A stretch of 64,000 bases of DNA from Lactarius indigo (GCA_025766275.1 JAFKAC010000095.1:1-64000); one strand, 5' to 3'. Shown: positions 42,155 to 54,612, counted from the first letter of the stretch. Numbers and translations: made by a program. The notes: generated by a model from the letters alone, not told the origin.

Positions 42155-42855
42155 ATGTGTACTAAGTCTGATTATTATGTGGGAGTTGAAATTTGGAGGG
42201 CTAAAGATACGAAGGTCTAGCCAAATGACAAGGTTGGAGGTCAGAGACTTAGAGGCAAAGGGAGTTTGCATAAGACAATGTGTAGTATGTGAAGACTAGC
42301 AGAATTGGGCACTGTAACTTCCATATTTGGACTGTTTTGGTTTTGGTATTCATAAACAAATCACCCCACTATAATTACTCATATAAAACTTTTTCCCCTC
42401 CTCAGTTCATCTTATACTTGGATGCTGAGGAGGTAAGTGTGCCCTTTACTATTTCTTGCCTAATTTTCCTGACCTTGTTATTCATAGATGCTCCTTAGGT
42501 TTGTAGATAAATAATCAGTTCATCTTGTACTTGCATGTTGAGGAGATGCTCTTTAAGGTTTAATATAGTACTACACAGTAAGTATAGTCTACCATACAAG
42601 CTAGGTAGCAAGAGACTTAAACATAAGTGCATGATTGTTTGGCTATGCCAAACATATGGTGTAGTTCTAGAATACAGGTTCTGGCAAGCTAAAGTAGAAT
42701 AGGGTATTGTGATGTCAGGTAGCAGGGTGCAAACACATGGCAAGTTAAAGGTACAAACTGTGTAATTAGAGAGAAATGAGAAAAAGTTTGGAGATATAAG
42801 ATAGAAGAAGAACTATAGGTCACAAGGCAAAGAAATAAGAAATAGGGTGCATGTC
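42155..42855. other. Non-coding spacer
   Basis: About 700 bp. Two similar words (ctcagttcatcttatacttg + gatgctgaggag at 42,403 and cagttcatcttgtacttg + catgttgaggag at 42,516) show a local duplication. No gene is supported. Confidence 0.4.
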
Positions 42856-42860
42856 ACACC

Positions 42861-43602
42861 TGTCATGAACTCACCTGACACCTTTCCTTTTCTGTCCTTA
42901 TCTGATCCATTCCCTTTCTTGATAGTTACCTACTTGAACCTATGCTTCCCCTTATCAGATTGTTCTAGCACCTTCTGTGTTATTCTTGTCCACCCTTCTC
43001 CTGCTTTGCTGGCATGATGCCATCTTGCATGATATTGACACCATCTTGCCAGCACATCATTCTATCTATAGCAACCAGTAGCACTATGCGCTCAGGCACA
43101 ATCCTGTACTATATAAGGAACCCTGTAGTACGCCTTAGCTCCTTAGCTTTGGCTTAATCAATCATCTGCGTTGTATCTCCACTGCCTCCTTGAGTGCTTC
43201 AGCCCCTTCAGCACTCAAGCCCTTGACCCAGAACCTCTGACCCTTGACCCTTATCCCCTTTGGGTCGTTCCCCTCTCAGCCTCTGTGCAGGCTTCCCCCT
43301 TGACTTCACTCTTAAACCTCTTTCTGCCTTACTGGTAAGCCCAGTGGCACGTGACCTTTGGACTTAGGCCTCTGAGCTTGTCCATTGCCACACGACTCAG
43401 TCACCTTAAGCACAAGGGGCTGTTACAGAAGGACCTTTCCCACCTCAGCGTAGGAGGATTGCCACAGACTCAGCTACCTCAGCATAGGAGCTGTTACAGA
43501 AGACCTTAGGAGTCCTTCCACTCAGTGGGGATCCAACTCAGAGTCCCTTGCCTCAGGCAGAATCTGTTACAGAACAACGCATGCCCCCGCGGAGGCGTGA
43601 CA
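42861..43602 (+). mobile_element. Solo LTR, family LTR-2
   Basis: 742 bp, TGTCATGAAC..GGCGTGACA, target duplication ACACC (42856-42860, 43603-43607). Same orientation and close similarity to the copy at 8751-9478. TATATAAG box near 43,109. Confidence 0.93.
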
Positions 43603-43607
43603 ACACC

Positions 43608-44407
43608 ACTGTGGGGTGTGTCTTCTGTAGCAGTTCCCTGTCTGTGGCAGTCAGCAACCAAGTTGGTCTACCACTGAATAGATCAGTGCCTAAGTCTTCA
43701 GTGTCCCTTGGTATAGCCCAAGGTGACAAGGCTTCTAGAGAAATATGAACTTAATGGAAGAGAAGAGAGGACTGTGCCAAGGGGGTCTATGCAGTAGTAT
43801 TGACAAAGCTAAAGCTAAGGAAATACAAGACAGTATAGAGGGTTTGTATGGAGCTGTACTCCACTCCAGTCCTGCTTATGTAATGGTGTCTGTGCATTGA
43901 GAGGATAATGCTACTGATAGATATAAATAGGCCATACAGCCTCAGTCAGCATAAAGAAGTGTATGGCACAAGAAAAGAGGATGAGGCATGGAAAAGAGGA
44001 AGCAAAGGATGAGAGAAGAAAGTGAAGGGTTCAGAAGTAACTAGAAAAGGTAATGGCCTATAAAGGGAGACGGAGATCTAGGAGAGATAACAAGAGAGAT
44101 AAGGTAAGATATGGAAAAAGAGTATGCAGGGGGGTTCATGATAGTGCACAAGGTAGTTCAAAGGTAGGAAATCATGACAGTGAAGGTGAGCTGGAACAGG
44201 ACCCCTTGACATTTGAGAAGATTGGCCTCCCCAAATATCTTCAGACCTTTCAACCTTTATTCACTGAGATAGCAAAAACATCAGTTCACACATAACATTA
44301 TCAGTGGCAAAGACTTTGGTGTTGCAGCAGCTTAAGCTGATGTTTTTGCTATCTTGAGGAATAAATTTCTAAAAAATAAGAAATTATTCTAGGAGGCAGA
44401 TCCCCTT
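43608..44407. other. Unassigned spacer with a weak open frame
   Basis: A plus frame at 44053-44295 (80 codons, basic then acidic: RRRSRRDNKRDKVRYGKR, LTFEKIGLPKYLQTFQPLF) is the only sizeable one; I do not recognise it. The rest is purine-rich and non-coding. Confidence 0.3.
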
Positions 44408-44566
44408 AAAAGCTGAGGGGTACTCTGCAAACTCTAGGCGATCCAATTAGATTTTCCTGAGTTATTCAACCAGCTCTGAACAGGTTGGGCAGAGAGCATT
44501 TAGAAGCTGGTTAAATATCTTAGGGAATTAAACCACTTAGAGTTGGCAAAGGACCCCTCAGCTTTT
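44408..44566. mobile_element. MITE-like inverted repeat, copy 2
   Basis: 159 bp with arms AAAAGCTGAGGGGTACTCTG + caaactcta and the matching complement ending ACCCCTCAGCTTTT. The centre also pairs partly (accagctctg / agaagctggt), so the element is close to a long hairpin. Same terminal sequence as the element at 40.4-41.0 kb. Confidence 0.75.
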
Positions 44567-44926
44567 GAGGTGGTGGAAAGGTTTGGACTTATATAGTTTT
44601 AGAATAGAAAATTATTTTCCACTGCAATTATTTGAATTCTAAGACAAAGGTGAGTGAGGAGGTGGAAAGTTAATTTGCTTGAGGGCACAATGGGGATATG
44701 CAAGTCAAGAATTTATTAGATGCACCTTTGTGACCCATTTAGGGCTTATAATATACATACAAGTACAAGAATATGAGTCATATTTTCAAAAACATCATGG
44801 ATGTTTGGGCATGATACTAAATTGAGGCTGTGTGGACCTTGGGTAACCAAACTCTCAAATGGATTTAGGCATGTTTGGAGTGTATCTCCCCAAATCTTTT
44901 CATATGTTCCATTTGGGCCTTTCTAC

Positions 44927-45483
44927 TAATGAACAGCACACATGAAGATGATACTCACAGTGACAAAGTAGACTGTGGTGAGATATCAGGAGTGGCTGGA
45001 AGCAGCAACAGGGGGTCAGGCAAGTAAAGCAAGAAAGTTGTCTGGCACACAAGCAGTGAGAACTGATGTGGACCAGGAGCGTACATGGTACACTACTTAT
45101 ACTGTTTACAGGTGTGACACTACTACAAGGATGTAACATAGGGTCACAGAGTACAAGGGACGTTGTTCTACATGTGGACAAAAGGAATGTACAGATGGAG
45201 AACAAGGAGCATGAAAACAATAAGAATCCAGACTAAGATGATATCATAGTGACATCACAATAAGGATATATCTAAAGAGAGAACAAAGGCATAGTACAAT
45301 GACAGTTCTAGAGGAGTCCGCATGATGTCATGGTACAGTGATGTCATAGAAAAGAAATTACAAGGTGTCCGAGATTGTACAGATCAAATCTAATCTAAAG
45401 TGGTCCTAATTAATCTACAGCAGTGCATATCTGTAAGTCCAGTCTGTATGAGCTGCTAAGTGCACGTGGGTCACTTATCAACA
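44927..45483 (-). mobile_element. Solo LTR, family LTR-1, single-leader form
   Basis: 557 bp, target duplication TCTAC (44922-44926, 45484-45488). Its 3' terminal dinucleotide has decayed (plus-sense TAATGAACAG for TGATGAACAG). Only one leader repeat, near 45,041-45,068. Confidence 0.9.
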
Positions 45484-45489
45484 TCTACA

Positions 45490-46555
45490 TCTCTCCATGA
45501 GTCCTCCACACCCCCACACCCTTTTCTTTCCCCTGCACACCAACACCCATGCTCATATCCCCCCTTTCCTCTCTCTCAGGTGCAACACCTACACCCACCC
45601 CAACATTCCCATTCCCTATTCCATCCATATCCACCTACACCTGCCCCCATGTTCTCTATCTCTATCTCCATCCCACCAATGTCCACCCCCATGCTCCCTA
45701 TCCACACATCCCACCTATACCCACACCCATATTTCCCATCCTTATCTCATCCACACCCACTCCTGTGTTCTCATTCCCATCCATCCACACCCATCCTAAT
45801 GTCCTCATTCCCCATCCTACCCATACTTACACCTGTGTTTCCCACCCCTCCCACTCACACCTACATTTCCATTCCCAATCCTCATCTCACCCACCACTAT
45901 CCCCACCTCATCCACACATCCATGTTCCCAATCCCTATCCCACCCAAGCCCACCCCCATATTCCCCATCCCTATCCCACCCACACCCACCCCCATGTTCC
46001 CATTCCCCATCCCACCCACACCTACCCCCATGTTCCCATTCCCCATTCCACCCACACCCACCCCCATGTTCCCATTCCCCATTCCACCCATGCCCATCCC
46101 CATGCTCCCCATACCCATGCTCCCCATACCCATGCTCCCCATACCCATGTTCCCCATCCCCATCCCACCCACACCAACACCCACATCCCCATCCCCATCC
46201 CCATCCCCATCCCCATCCCCATCCCCATCCCCATCCCCATCCCCATCCCCATCCCCATCCCCATCCCCATCCCCATCCCCATCCCCATCCCCATCCCCAT
46301 CCCCATCCCCATCCCCATCCCCATCCCCATCCCCATCCCCATCCCCATCCCCATCCCCATCCCCATCCCCATCCCCATCCCCATCCCCATCCCCATCCCC
46401 ATCCCTATCCCCATCCCCATGTTTCCCACCCATATCCCCATCCTACCCACACCCACCCCCATGCTTTTCACCCCATCCCCACCCCACCCACACCCACCCC
46501 CATGTTCCCCATCCCCATCCCACCCAAGCCCACCCCCACCCTGATGTTCCCATTT
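45490..46555. repeat. CCCATC-type satellite with a pure hexamer core
   Basis: A 1-kb C-rich region. The flanks are imperfect variants (cccatcccacccacacccac, ccccatgttccc); the core 46184-46420 is about 39 nearly perfect CCCATC units with one T variant near 46,406. It is open in several frames on both strands (Pro-Ser, Pro-Ile, Gly-Asp, Gly-Met), which is a trivial result of the hexamer and not evidence of a gene. Confidence 0.9.
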
Positions 46556-46564
46556 TTCCATAAT

Positions 46565-46800
46565 TTATTCCCTATTTTCACTTGACTTTAACTGACTGGC
46601 ATTGACTTTGACTGACCAAGCTATGTCCTTGGATAATACCCAAGTCAAGGTTTTTTTTTTGTGATTTTTTGTCTGAGTTTCAATTGATTTTTGGTTGACT
46701 GGATCTTGACTTTGCCTGACTGGTGCAAAAATCTTGACTTATAGCTGACTTTTCCTTGACTGATGTTCTATTTTAGCAACTTCACTTGACTAATCCTTTT
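46565..46800. repeat. TTGACT/AGTCAA subterminal repeats of Plavaka-2
   Basis: About fifteen copies of ttgact-like words in 236 bp immediately upstream of the transposase. The phrase ttgactgatgttctatttta matches the cluster at 38.5-38.9 kb. Confidence 0.7.
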
Positions 46801-46820
46801 TACTGAGAGTCACCCCCACC

Positions 46821-48756
46821 ATGTCCTCAATCACTGTTTGGTGTTGTGGCTGTGGTAGTGGTTTCACACCCCTCAGTCTCTCCCAGCACATTAGCAGGAC
46901 ATGGCGTGCTGACTGCTACTCTCAAGGCCACTCCCCACACAACTCAGTGCCTGTGTGATCACTATTACAATTGACATCAAACACAGCACCTTCAACACTG
47001 CTAAACCAAGATACCAAGTCATGGGACACCATGGACATACCAACTGGGAATGAACAGCACAGTACATCTACTAACAGATCTTTTCAAGTTATTGTCAGCC
47101 AACCAGCATACGAGAGCTTGCTGCTGACTGAGTCAGATGATGATGTGGCTTCATGGCGTTCACCTGGGTGGATCACTGACCCTGGATTACAGACAGCAAT
47201 GTTGACAATGGCCCCAATCACATAGATGACAACACCAACACTTTGGATGCTAACATGTTTGAAATGCTCTCTCAACACAATGAGCCCTCTGTGGTCAACC
47301 CAGAGGTGGGTCATTCCAATGATGAGACAGGTCATCCTAACTACAAAATGGGTTGTCCCAACAACAATCCTTCACCAGAACAAGCTCCTGAAAACACAGG
47401 TCCTCTCATCATTCAAACTGACTTGAGGACTTGTCCAAATGTGATCATTGAGTGCTTTCCTCATGGATACCCTGGTGCCCTGGTAGCTGGTACTCCCCAA
47501 TGTGCATCCATCCATGAGTCAACCCAGCAAGTACTTGGAGAGTCACTATGGGCTCCCTTTCAATCCCAATGTGACTGGGAGATTGCACATTGGGCAAAGA
47601 TGCATGGGCCAACATCTTCAGCTGTGACAGAATTACTTGCAATCCCTGGGGTACATGGTCAAGTCTTCATTACATAACTTAAGTGCTTGTCATTAGCTTG
47701 TTGACACACTTGGATTGTCATACAGGATGAGTGAGGAACTTAACAATATCATTGACAAGAAGTTGCCCAGGCCACCACAGTTTCATTGTCAAGAACTCAA
47801 CATCAGCAGTGAATCCCTTCAGTTCCATCACTGTGATGTTGTCCAGTGCATCTGGACACTTTTTGGCAACCCTGAGTTTGCACATGGTCTGGTCTTTGCT
47901 CCCAAATGCCACTACACCAACTCCACCCAGACATGCTGCATCTATGATGAGATGCACACAGGAGACTGGTGGTGGTCTGCACAGATGCATAGCTGGATAC
48001 ATCTTCAAATACAAGTACTTACAAGTGGTCCTAGACAACCCTTGAAGCACATCATCATGGTGCAATGATTATCCTAGTCATTGTCTCCTCCAACAAAACC
48101 CAGCTCACTGTCTTCCACAGGAAGATGGCATATCCTGTGTATATGAGTATTGGCAATATACCAAAAGATATCTGCTGAAAGCCAACATGCTCAGCACAAA
48201 TGTTGCTTGGATATATCCCTACTTCAAAACTAGAGCGTATTACAAATCAGGCTGCACATTGGCATGCACTTGCAAACATGTTTCACTCTTGTATGGAAAA
48301 GGTATTGGATCCAATTCACCTACCTGGAGAAACAGGCCTTGTGTTGATGAGCAGGGATGGGATCTGGCAATGTTGCCATCCCATCTTTGCCACATTTGTT
48401 GGTGATTACCCTGAACAGACCCTTGTTATGTGCATGTTCAATGGCTGTTGCCCAAAATGTCTAGTTCCCTGTGACCAACTGGGGGAATACAATTGTTTTC
48501 CCCCTTGGAACCACATTGAGGTGATTGATATCTACCTCCTAGCTGATGAGAACATAGGTACATTTCATGCAGCTTGTTGCAACAGTGGACTCAAACCAGT
48601 ATACCATCCATTCTGGTGTTCCCTCCCACTTGCCAATGTCTTCCTCTCAATCACCCCTGATGTCCTCCATCAGCTACTTCAAGGAGTCATGAAACATATT
48701 GTGTTGTGGTTAATGAACCCAGCTGTCTTTGGGCCAGTGGAAGTCAACACACAATG
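46821..48756 (+). pseudogene. Plavaka-2 transposase, N-terminal part
   Basis: Starts MSSITVWCCGCGSGFTPLSL + SQHISRT (a C2H2-like finger as in Plavaka-1). Then IIECFPHGYPGALVAGTPQC, ESLWAPFQSQCDWEIAHWAK, a joint near 47,650-47,730, CHYTNSTQTCCIYDEMHTGD + WWWS, STSNKTQLTVF-type SSNKTQLTVF (where Plavaka-1 has SSDK), MSIGNIPK, then GRDGIWQCCHPIFATFVGDY, CPKCLVPCDQLGEYN and SITPDVLHQLLQGVMKH. It stops at the gypsy B insertion (CAAAT, 48757-48761). Frame breaks occur near 47,230, 48,060 and 48,180. Confidence 0.82.
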
Positions 48757-48761
48757 CAAAT

Positions 48762-49456
48762 TGTGGGGAACTCACTGTCACTCAACAGTGAGGGATATGG
48801 TTGGAGATGACGGTGGGCAAGGTAGAGATGGAGGGATTGTCAAAGAGGGCGAAGAGGAGGCATCTTGGCTTCAAGGAGGTAGTGGTGCACAAAGAGTGGG
48901 GCACTCAAAGGAGCTTGGAGGCAAGAGGGAGGATGTCACAAGTGGACAGTCTGAGGGACTGTCCAATAGATTGTGCTAGCTTATATACTACAGGGGGTGG
49001 TCTGTGCATATGTTTAGGGCAGGCTTAGGGCCTGTCCACAAGTGCTGTGCAATACTGTGGATTGGAACATTCTAGAGATAAGTATTAATACTGTCCAATC
49101 AGAAAAGGTTTAAACATAGGTCAACTGCACCGCAGTTGATGACACCATATTGCACCATGGTGGTGTGATTCCACAGCAACTGCGGAACCCATGACTGGTA
49201 CACATGTTTCCTCATGTGACTTGGTTGATTATCTTTGTTGATTGATAAATGATCAACTGTTGATTGGTACATGTGCAAACACATGTGTGACTTGAAAAGA
49301 CAGAGTAAGCACATGATGCATCATGTGACCATCAGAGAGTGAAATTCAAACTCCGATTCCGGAATTCCCCTTTAGGAAGTTGATGACATAAGCCTGGTCT
49401 GGTCTGGACCAGTCTTTAGCGCCTTGAGTCACAACCAGGTTTATAGGTTTGTAACA
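48762..49456 (-). repeat. 3' LTR of gypsy B
   Basis: 695 bp. Differences from the partner LTR are mostly transitions, many at CG/TG/CA positions. Contains the same TATATAAGC box and TGGACAGTC/GACTGTCCA inverted pair as the 5' LTR. Confidence 0.9.
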
Positions 49457-50002
49457 GTATCCCCTTTTTGATGTCATGCTACTCCACTAGCATTAGTTGA
49501 CTTGGATTTAGGGGCACTGGGGTTAGCCTTGTGGAATTGATGGACAAGGTCTTGCATGTGGGTCATTTGGGAAGCAGGGAGCCAGGAGTTTTCAGAGTTG
49601 GGATACCCCCTCCATTTGATCAAGTAAAGTATGCCCTTCTTATTAGGTGATACTTTGGACTGCAGGACCTTTTCAACTTCATAGTGTTCATCTTCCCTTG
49701 GACAATTTCAGGGGGTGGTTGAGTGAAGTTAGGGCCATGTGTGGTGTTTTCTTTGTATGGAGAGATCAAGGAGTTATGGAAGACTGGGTGAATTCACCAC
49801 GTCTTTGGGAGTTGAAGTTTGCAGTTAACTCCCCAAGTGGAAAGGACCTTGAAGGGGCCATGGCATCATGGGGCAAGTTTAGCTTTGGGGTGGGTAGTAT
49901 GGATGTTGGTTCCTTCCAGCCAGACTAGATCGCCTGTTTTGAATTCATGAGAGGGGGTAGGTGTTTTTGACTCTCTCATTACTTCTGCTGCTACTTTAAG
50001 GG
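49457..50002 (-). pseudogene. Gypsy B pol C-terminus with chromodomain
   Basis: Minus frame: KTGDLVWLEGTNIHTTHPKA (SH3-like linker), then a chromodomain HYEVEKVLQSK, LYLIKWRGYPNSENSWLPAS, ending HKANPSAPKSKST-stop near 49,495. Frame changes between the two pieces (about 49,700-49,860). The LTR-3 solo insertion directly precedes this part. Confidence 0.8.
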
Positions 50003-50774
50003 TGTAGCGGTATGACTTATCATGACAACTAGACCAAGGAAGTGTTAGTGAACTGAACAGGTAACACACTCAAGCCTAGCACAGAGACAAGTCACATGCT
50101 GAACGTACAGTCACAGTGGAGAGTAGACACTTGTGGAGTCTTTATGCAAGACTCTAGGTCAGGTGATCACACTATGGTACACTGAGTGGAGAACCAAGAG
50201 GACAAGTTAACATTGGAGAAGTAAGGGAAGTACAAGAGATATGCACCTGAGTGGAGAACCAAGAGGACAAGTTGGTTCCACTCAGGACACTACAGGAGGG
50301 TTTATATACATGCTACAGCTGAGTTCGAATTACTACTAAACCTTGTTACTAAAGGTATGTGTAATAGTAATGAGTCAGACACTGACACATTGTATCTATT
50401 AATAGCCTTATCTTATTGTGCTGACTGATGCACAGTCATAAAGGCTGACAGAATCATGATGTGTCCTTATCTATGAGTTATAACCCTATAACAATGTAGT
50501 CTAGAACTATCTAGAACCTTCCCTGCTTATCATCCAATGAGAAACCACCTTACTAATGAGGAAGGTGACCTGAAGAGGTAACATCCGATAAGGAAGTTAC
50601 TATTTCAGGGTCACATGCTTGTGGGTGCACATGTTGGCATCATGTGACTAACCATCTTATCATATCTAATGATAAGGACTTGGATGTTTGAGCACAATGT
50701 TGGAGACTTGTATCTTCACCAAATAAATCTGTAAAAATACAGAAAAATAGGGCAAAAATAGAGCGTCTGTGACA
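50003..50774 (-). mobile_element. Solo LTR, family LTR-3, with duplicated leader
   Basis: 772 bp on the minus strand, target duplication AAGGG in plus orientation (49998-50002, 50775-50779). Its removal rejoins the gypsy B frame EVTAAL..KVAAEVM. The 27-nt repeat is present twice; the GT..AG segment is 50246-50182 (65 nt). Confidence 0.93.
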
Positions 50775-51620
50775 AAGGGCAGCAGTAACTTCAGAGCGGA
50801 TCTGGTTTAGTGCATTTAGTCTTTCCTCAGCTGCGGGTATTTTGGTGGTGAAGTGGGTAGGGGGAATGAACTCTGGTTTGTACCCATACCAAACTTCAAA
50901 GGGTGATTTATGGGTTGCACTGTGTTGTCAGGTGTTGTGTGCAAATTCCATGAATGGAATTAGGTCCACCCAATTATCTTGTTGGAAGTTGCAGAAGATG
51001 CAAAGGTATTGTTCAAGTTCTTGATTAATGCATTTGGTTTCTCCATCAGTTTGTGGGTGAAAAGCTGTAGATAGTGTGGATTTGACTCCAAGTTTGTTCC
51101 AGATTTCTTGCATAACTTTTGATGTGAACTGAGGGCCTTTGTCAGATATGATTTGTCAGGGTAGGCCAGTACATCTCCAGACATTTTCAAGGTAGAGTTG
51201 GGCTGTTTCATCTGCAGTGATGGTTTTGTTGCAAGGGGAAATAACTACTGCTTTGCTGAGTTGGTCAACCACTACAAATAGTGAATTGTAGTTGTGGGAT
51301 AGGGTGAGATCGGTGATGAAGTCCATTGTGATGGTTCCCCATATTTCTTCAGGTATTGCATTTGGTTGTAGGGGTACTTGGGTATGTGGTTTGATTTTAG
51401 TAGCTTAGCATGTGGTGCATCCATCGACATAGGTTTTAACAAATGTTGATATTCCTGGCCACCAGAAATCTCAAGATATCAACTCATAGGTCTTCCAACA
51501 CCCTGGGTGTCCTGCAGCAATGTGATTGTGGTATGTTTTGACAATGTCTCTTCGTAGGTTGTCGTCTTTTATAAACTTGACCTTTGAATAGGATAATGCC
51601 ATCTTCTAAGTTCCACTCTT
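50775..51620 (-). pseudogene. Gypsy B integrase
   Basis: Minus frame: WWPGISTFVKTYVDGCTTC, ITMDFITDLTLSHNYNSLFV + VVDQLSKAVV, LYLENVWRCTGLP-stop-QIISDKGPQF, and HPQTDGETKCINQELEQYL. The DDE residues (MDF, ISD, DGE) are present. The stop after GLP is TGA where the family has Arg, a C-to-T step from CGA. Confidence 0.82.
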
Positions 51621-51829
51621 CTAGGCCCTTCACTAGGGATTGAGGGCCATTCTTCAAGAGGGATTTCTATGCCACACTGACTTCCTTGTCATACATTTGT
51701 GTCTCTTTGATCTGTCATTGAAGAGTGGTGTCTACTTGAATGGTTATTGCAGTTCTTTGTACTGCATTGATGGAAAAATATTGTGTATCCAGGAGTACTC
51801 ATTTTTCATCATTATCCACTATCCCCTTT

Positions 51830-53204
51830 TTATGATCAGGACGCTGAGACAGCATGTCAGATTTATTCTGTGTGCCAGGCTTGTGGATGATGATGAACTG
51901 GAAGCAAGAGAGGAATAAGGCCCATCAGGCCTGATGATGAGAGAGCTTCTGCTTTGTGGTGAAATAGACAAGGTTGCCATGGTCTGACCAGATCTCCATG
52001 ACATCATCCCACCCTTCCAGATAGTGACAAAAGGTGTACAGGGCATGGATGATGGCAAGGAGTTCTTTGTCACAGATCTCATAGTGTTGTTCAGCAGGAA
52101 GGAGGGATTTTGATAGGAAGGCAAAGTGGTGCCAATGCTGTAAGGCATCAGGTTGTTCAAGGATGGCACCAGTGGCAAAGTCACTGGTGTCAGTAATGAG
52201 TTGAAAAGGTTTGGAATGGTTGGGCAGGGCGAGAGCAGGAGCAGTTGTGAAACAGTGGATTAAGGTGCAGAAGGCATGTTCCATTGCTGCATTCCATGAG
52301 AAGGGAACATCCTTTTTGGTTAGGTCAAATAGGGGGCAGGCAATAGTGGAATAGTCCTTGATAAAATGTTGGTAGAAGTTGCAGAAACCTAGGAAGGCCT
52401 GCACTTGCTTGACAGTGCATGGGGTGGGCCATTGGGTAATGCCTTCAACCTTTGCAGGGTCCATGGATACCTGACCACTGGAGATGACAAGTCTGAAGTA
52501 TTCAATGGAGGTTTGTGCAAAGGTACACTTTTCTGGCTTTAGGTAGAGGTTGTGGTGTTCCAGTCATTGAAGCACATTGTGCATCAATGCTGTAAGAGAG
52601 GAGATATCTTCTGTGAAGATGAGGATGTCATCAAGGTAGACCATGACATGTCCTTCATCAAGTAAGGACTTGAAGATCTGGTTCATGAAAGTCTGAAAGG
52701 TTGTAGGGGTGTTGCAGAGTCCAAATGTCATTACTGTGGGTTTGAAAAGGCCTAAAGATGTTTTGAAGGCTGCCTTGTATTCATCCCCTTTGCGGATGTG
52801 GATATTATTATATCCCCAACAGATGTCTAGTTTGGTAAAGTAGTGTGCTCCTTGAAGTTTGTCAATAAGTTCAGGGATGAGGGGGAGAGGTGCCACATTT
52901 TTGACTGTTATATCATTAAGGGCGTGATAGTCTTGTACTGGTCAAAGTTTACTGTCCTTCTTATCAACAAAAGAGAAGGGGGAGGCCATGGGCGATTTAG
53001 ATGGGCAAATGTAACCTTTTTGCAGGTGTTCAGAGATATAATCCTTGAGGGTGTCAGATTCTTTAGGTGTGAGTCAATAAATGCCACAATTCTTCATAGT
53101 GGCTCCTGGTTTGAGATCAATTGCATGATCCCAAGGCTGGTGTTTGGGCAATCAGTGGGAAGCAGTTTTGCTGAATACTTTAGTGTAACGTTGGAAGTGA
53201 CTTG
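51830..53204 (-). pseudogene. Gypsy B reverse transcriptase and RNase H
   Basis: RT (about 53100-52560): FTKLDICWGYNNIHIRKGDE, FGLCNTPTTFQTFMNQIF, and the catalytic VMVYLDDILIF. Connection domain: VEGITQWPTPCTVKQVQAFL + GFCNFYQHFI. RNase H (52,250-51,830): ITDTSDFATGAILEQ, HYEICDKELLAIIHAL, IWSDHGNLVYF, IIHKPGTQNKSDMLSQRPDH. The catalytic D, E and D are present. Several in-frame stops. Confidence 0.9.
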
Positions 53205-53824
53205 TGTTGATAAGTGACCTGCACGCACTTAGTGGCTCACACGGACTGGACTTGCAGCATGGACTGCTTTAGATTAGATATACAGGACATGTAGATTAGA
53301 TATTTTGATCTGTACAATCTTGAACGCCTTGTATTTACTTATCTATGACATCACTGTACCATGACATCATGTGGACTCCTCTGGACTTGTCATTGTACTA
53401 CGACTTTGTTCTTTCTTTAGCTATATCTTTATTGTGATGTCATTATGATATCATTTCAGTCTGGACCCTTCTTGTTTTCACGCTCCTTGTTCTCCATCTG
53501 TACATTCCTTTTGTCCACTTGTAGAACAATGTCTCTTGTACTATGTGACTCTATGTTACTTCCTTGTATTAGTGTCACACCTGTAAACAGTATAAGTAGA
53601 GTAGCATGTACACTTCTGGTCCACATCAGTTCTCACTGCTTGTGTGCCAGGTATGCCTTCCACTTTCTAATGTATTAACATCAGTTCTCACTGCTTGTGT
53701 GCCAGACAACCTCTGCTTCACTCTTGCTTGACTTCACCCTGTTGCTGCCTTCCAGCCACCCTTCTTATCTCACCACAGTCTACTTTGTCTCTGTGAGTAA
53801 GATCTCTATGTGTGCTGTTCATCA
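53205..53824 (+). mobile_element. Solo LTR, family LTR-1, with duplicated leader
   Basis: 620 bp, target duplication ACTTG (53200-53204, 53825-53829), between gypsy B protease and RT. The GT..AG segment is 53651-53705 (55 nt), donor GTATGC. Confidence 0.93.
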
Positions 53825-53829
53825 ACTTG

Positions 53830-54610
53830 GAATATGGTTGGTGGAGGGGTTTAGTGCAGTGTGTGCTGCTATCTTGGTACTTGTAGTTATTTTTGCACAA
53901 ATTGCAAGGTGATCATACTTGCTAAAGCTGTGGCTCCACAGCCATGGTTCATAGGCATCCTGGGTAAGCATTGGTTCCAGGGGTTTGATTTCCTCCAGTA
54001 TGGGAAGACAAGTTTCATGTTCATGGTTTGGTCTGAGTTTGAGGATGTTAGTAGTTGTACTTCCTGTTTGTGGTGTCTTTGCAGAGAGGATAGCAGTGGA
54101 AGAAGACAAAGTACAGGTTTTGGGGCATCTTGTGAAGGTGACTCTTGGTTGATGCCAATCGATTTCCAGGTTATGTGCTTGGAGCCAATCTGTTCCTAGG
54201 ATTATATCATGTTCTCCCAAGGAAGTGGTGTAAAGTTCTACAGTTTCATCATGGTAATTGTTGTCTGATGTCCTGATCTGTAGCTTTTGGATTATTGTAT
54301 ATTTAACAGAGCCTATCTTGTTGGGTGACCCATCCATGTTTCAAACTGGTAAGGGTTTGATTAGTGTCCTCATTGTTAGGTTGTTTGCTTGCACAAACCC
54401 ATCATCCACAATGATGCCCTCTGCACCACTGTCCAACAGGGCATGGGCACTGATTTCTTTGCCAGACTTCTTTCCTACTAGTGTAACTCTGAGAACAATT
54501 GAAGGAGCTCTCCTATTCTGAATTGTTTCTACAGGTACAGGCTCAGCCCTGAGTGTATCTAGTAAAGAAAGGCCATATACAATGCTACTGGCACTAATAC
54601 TTCCAATCAA
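53830..54610 (-). pseudogene. Gypsy B aspartic protease
   Basis: Minus frame: VTLVGKKSGKEISAHALLDS + GAEGIIVDDGF carries the catalytic LLDSGA motif; then a stop and LYTTSLGEHDIILGTDWLQA + HNLEIDW, the ILG.DWL second motif of gypsy proteases, and a linker toward RT. One TGA splits the domain near 54,340. Confidence 0.85.
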
Positions 54611-54612
54611 CA

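Noticed and set aside
45460..46563. Very long open frames on both strands (Pro-Ser, Pro-Ile, Gly-Asp, Gly-Met repeats)
   Set aside because: They follow automatically from a stop-free CCCATC hexamer satellite read in several frames.
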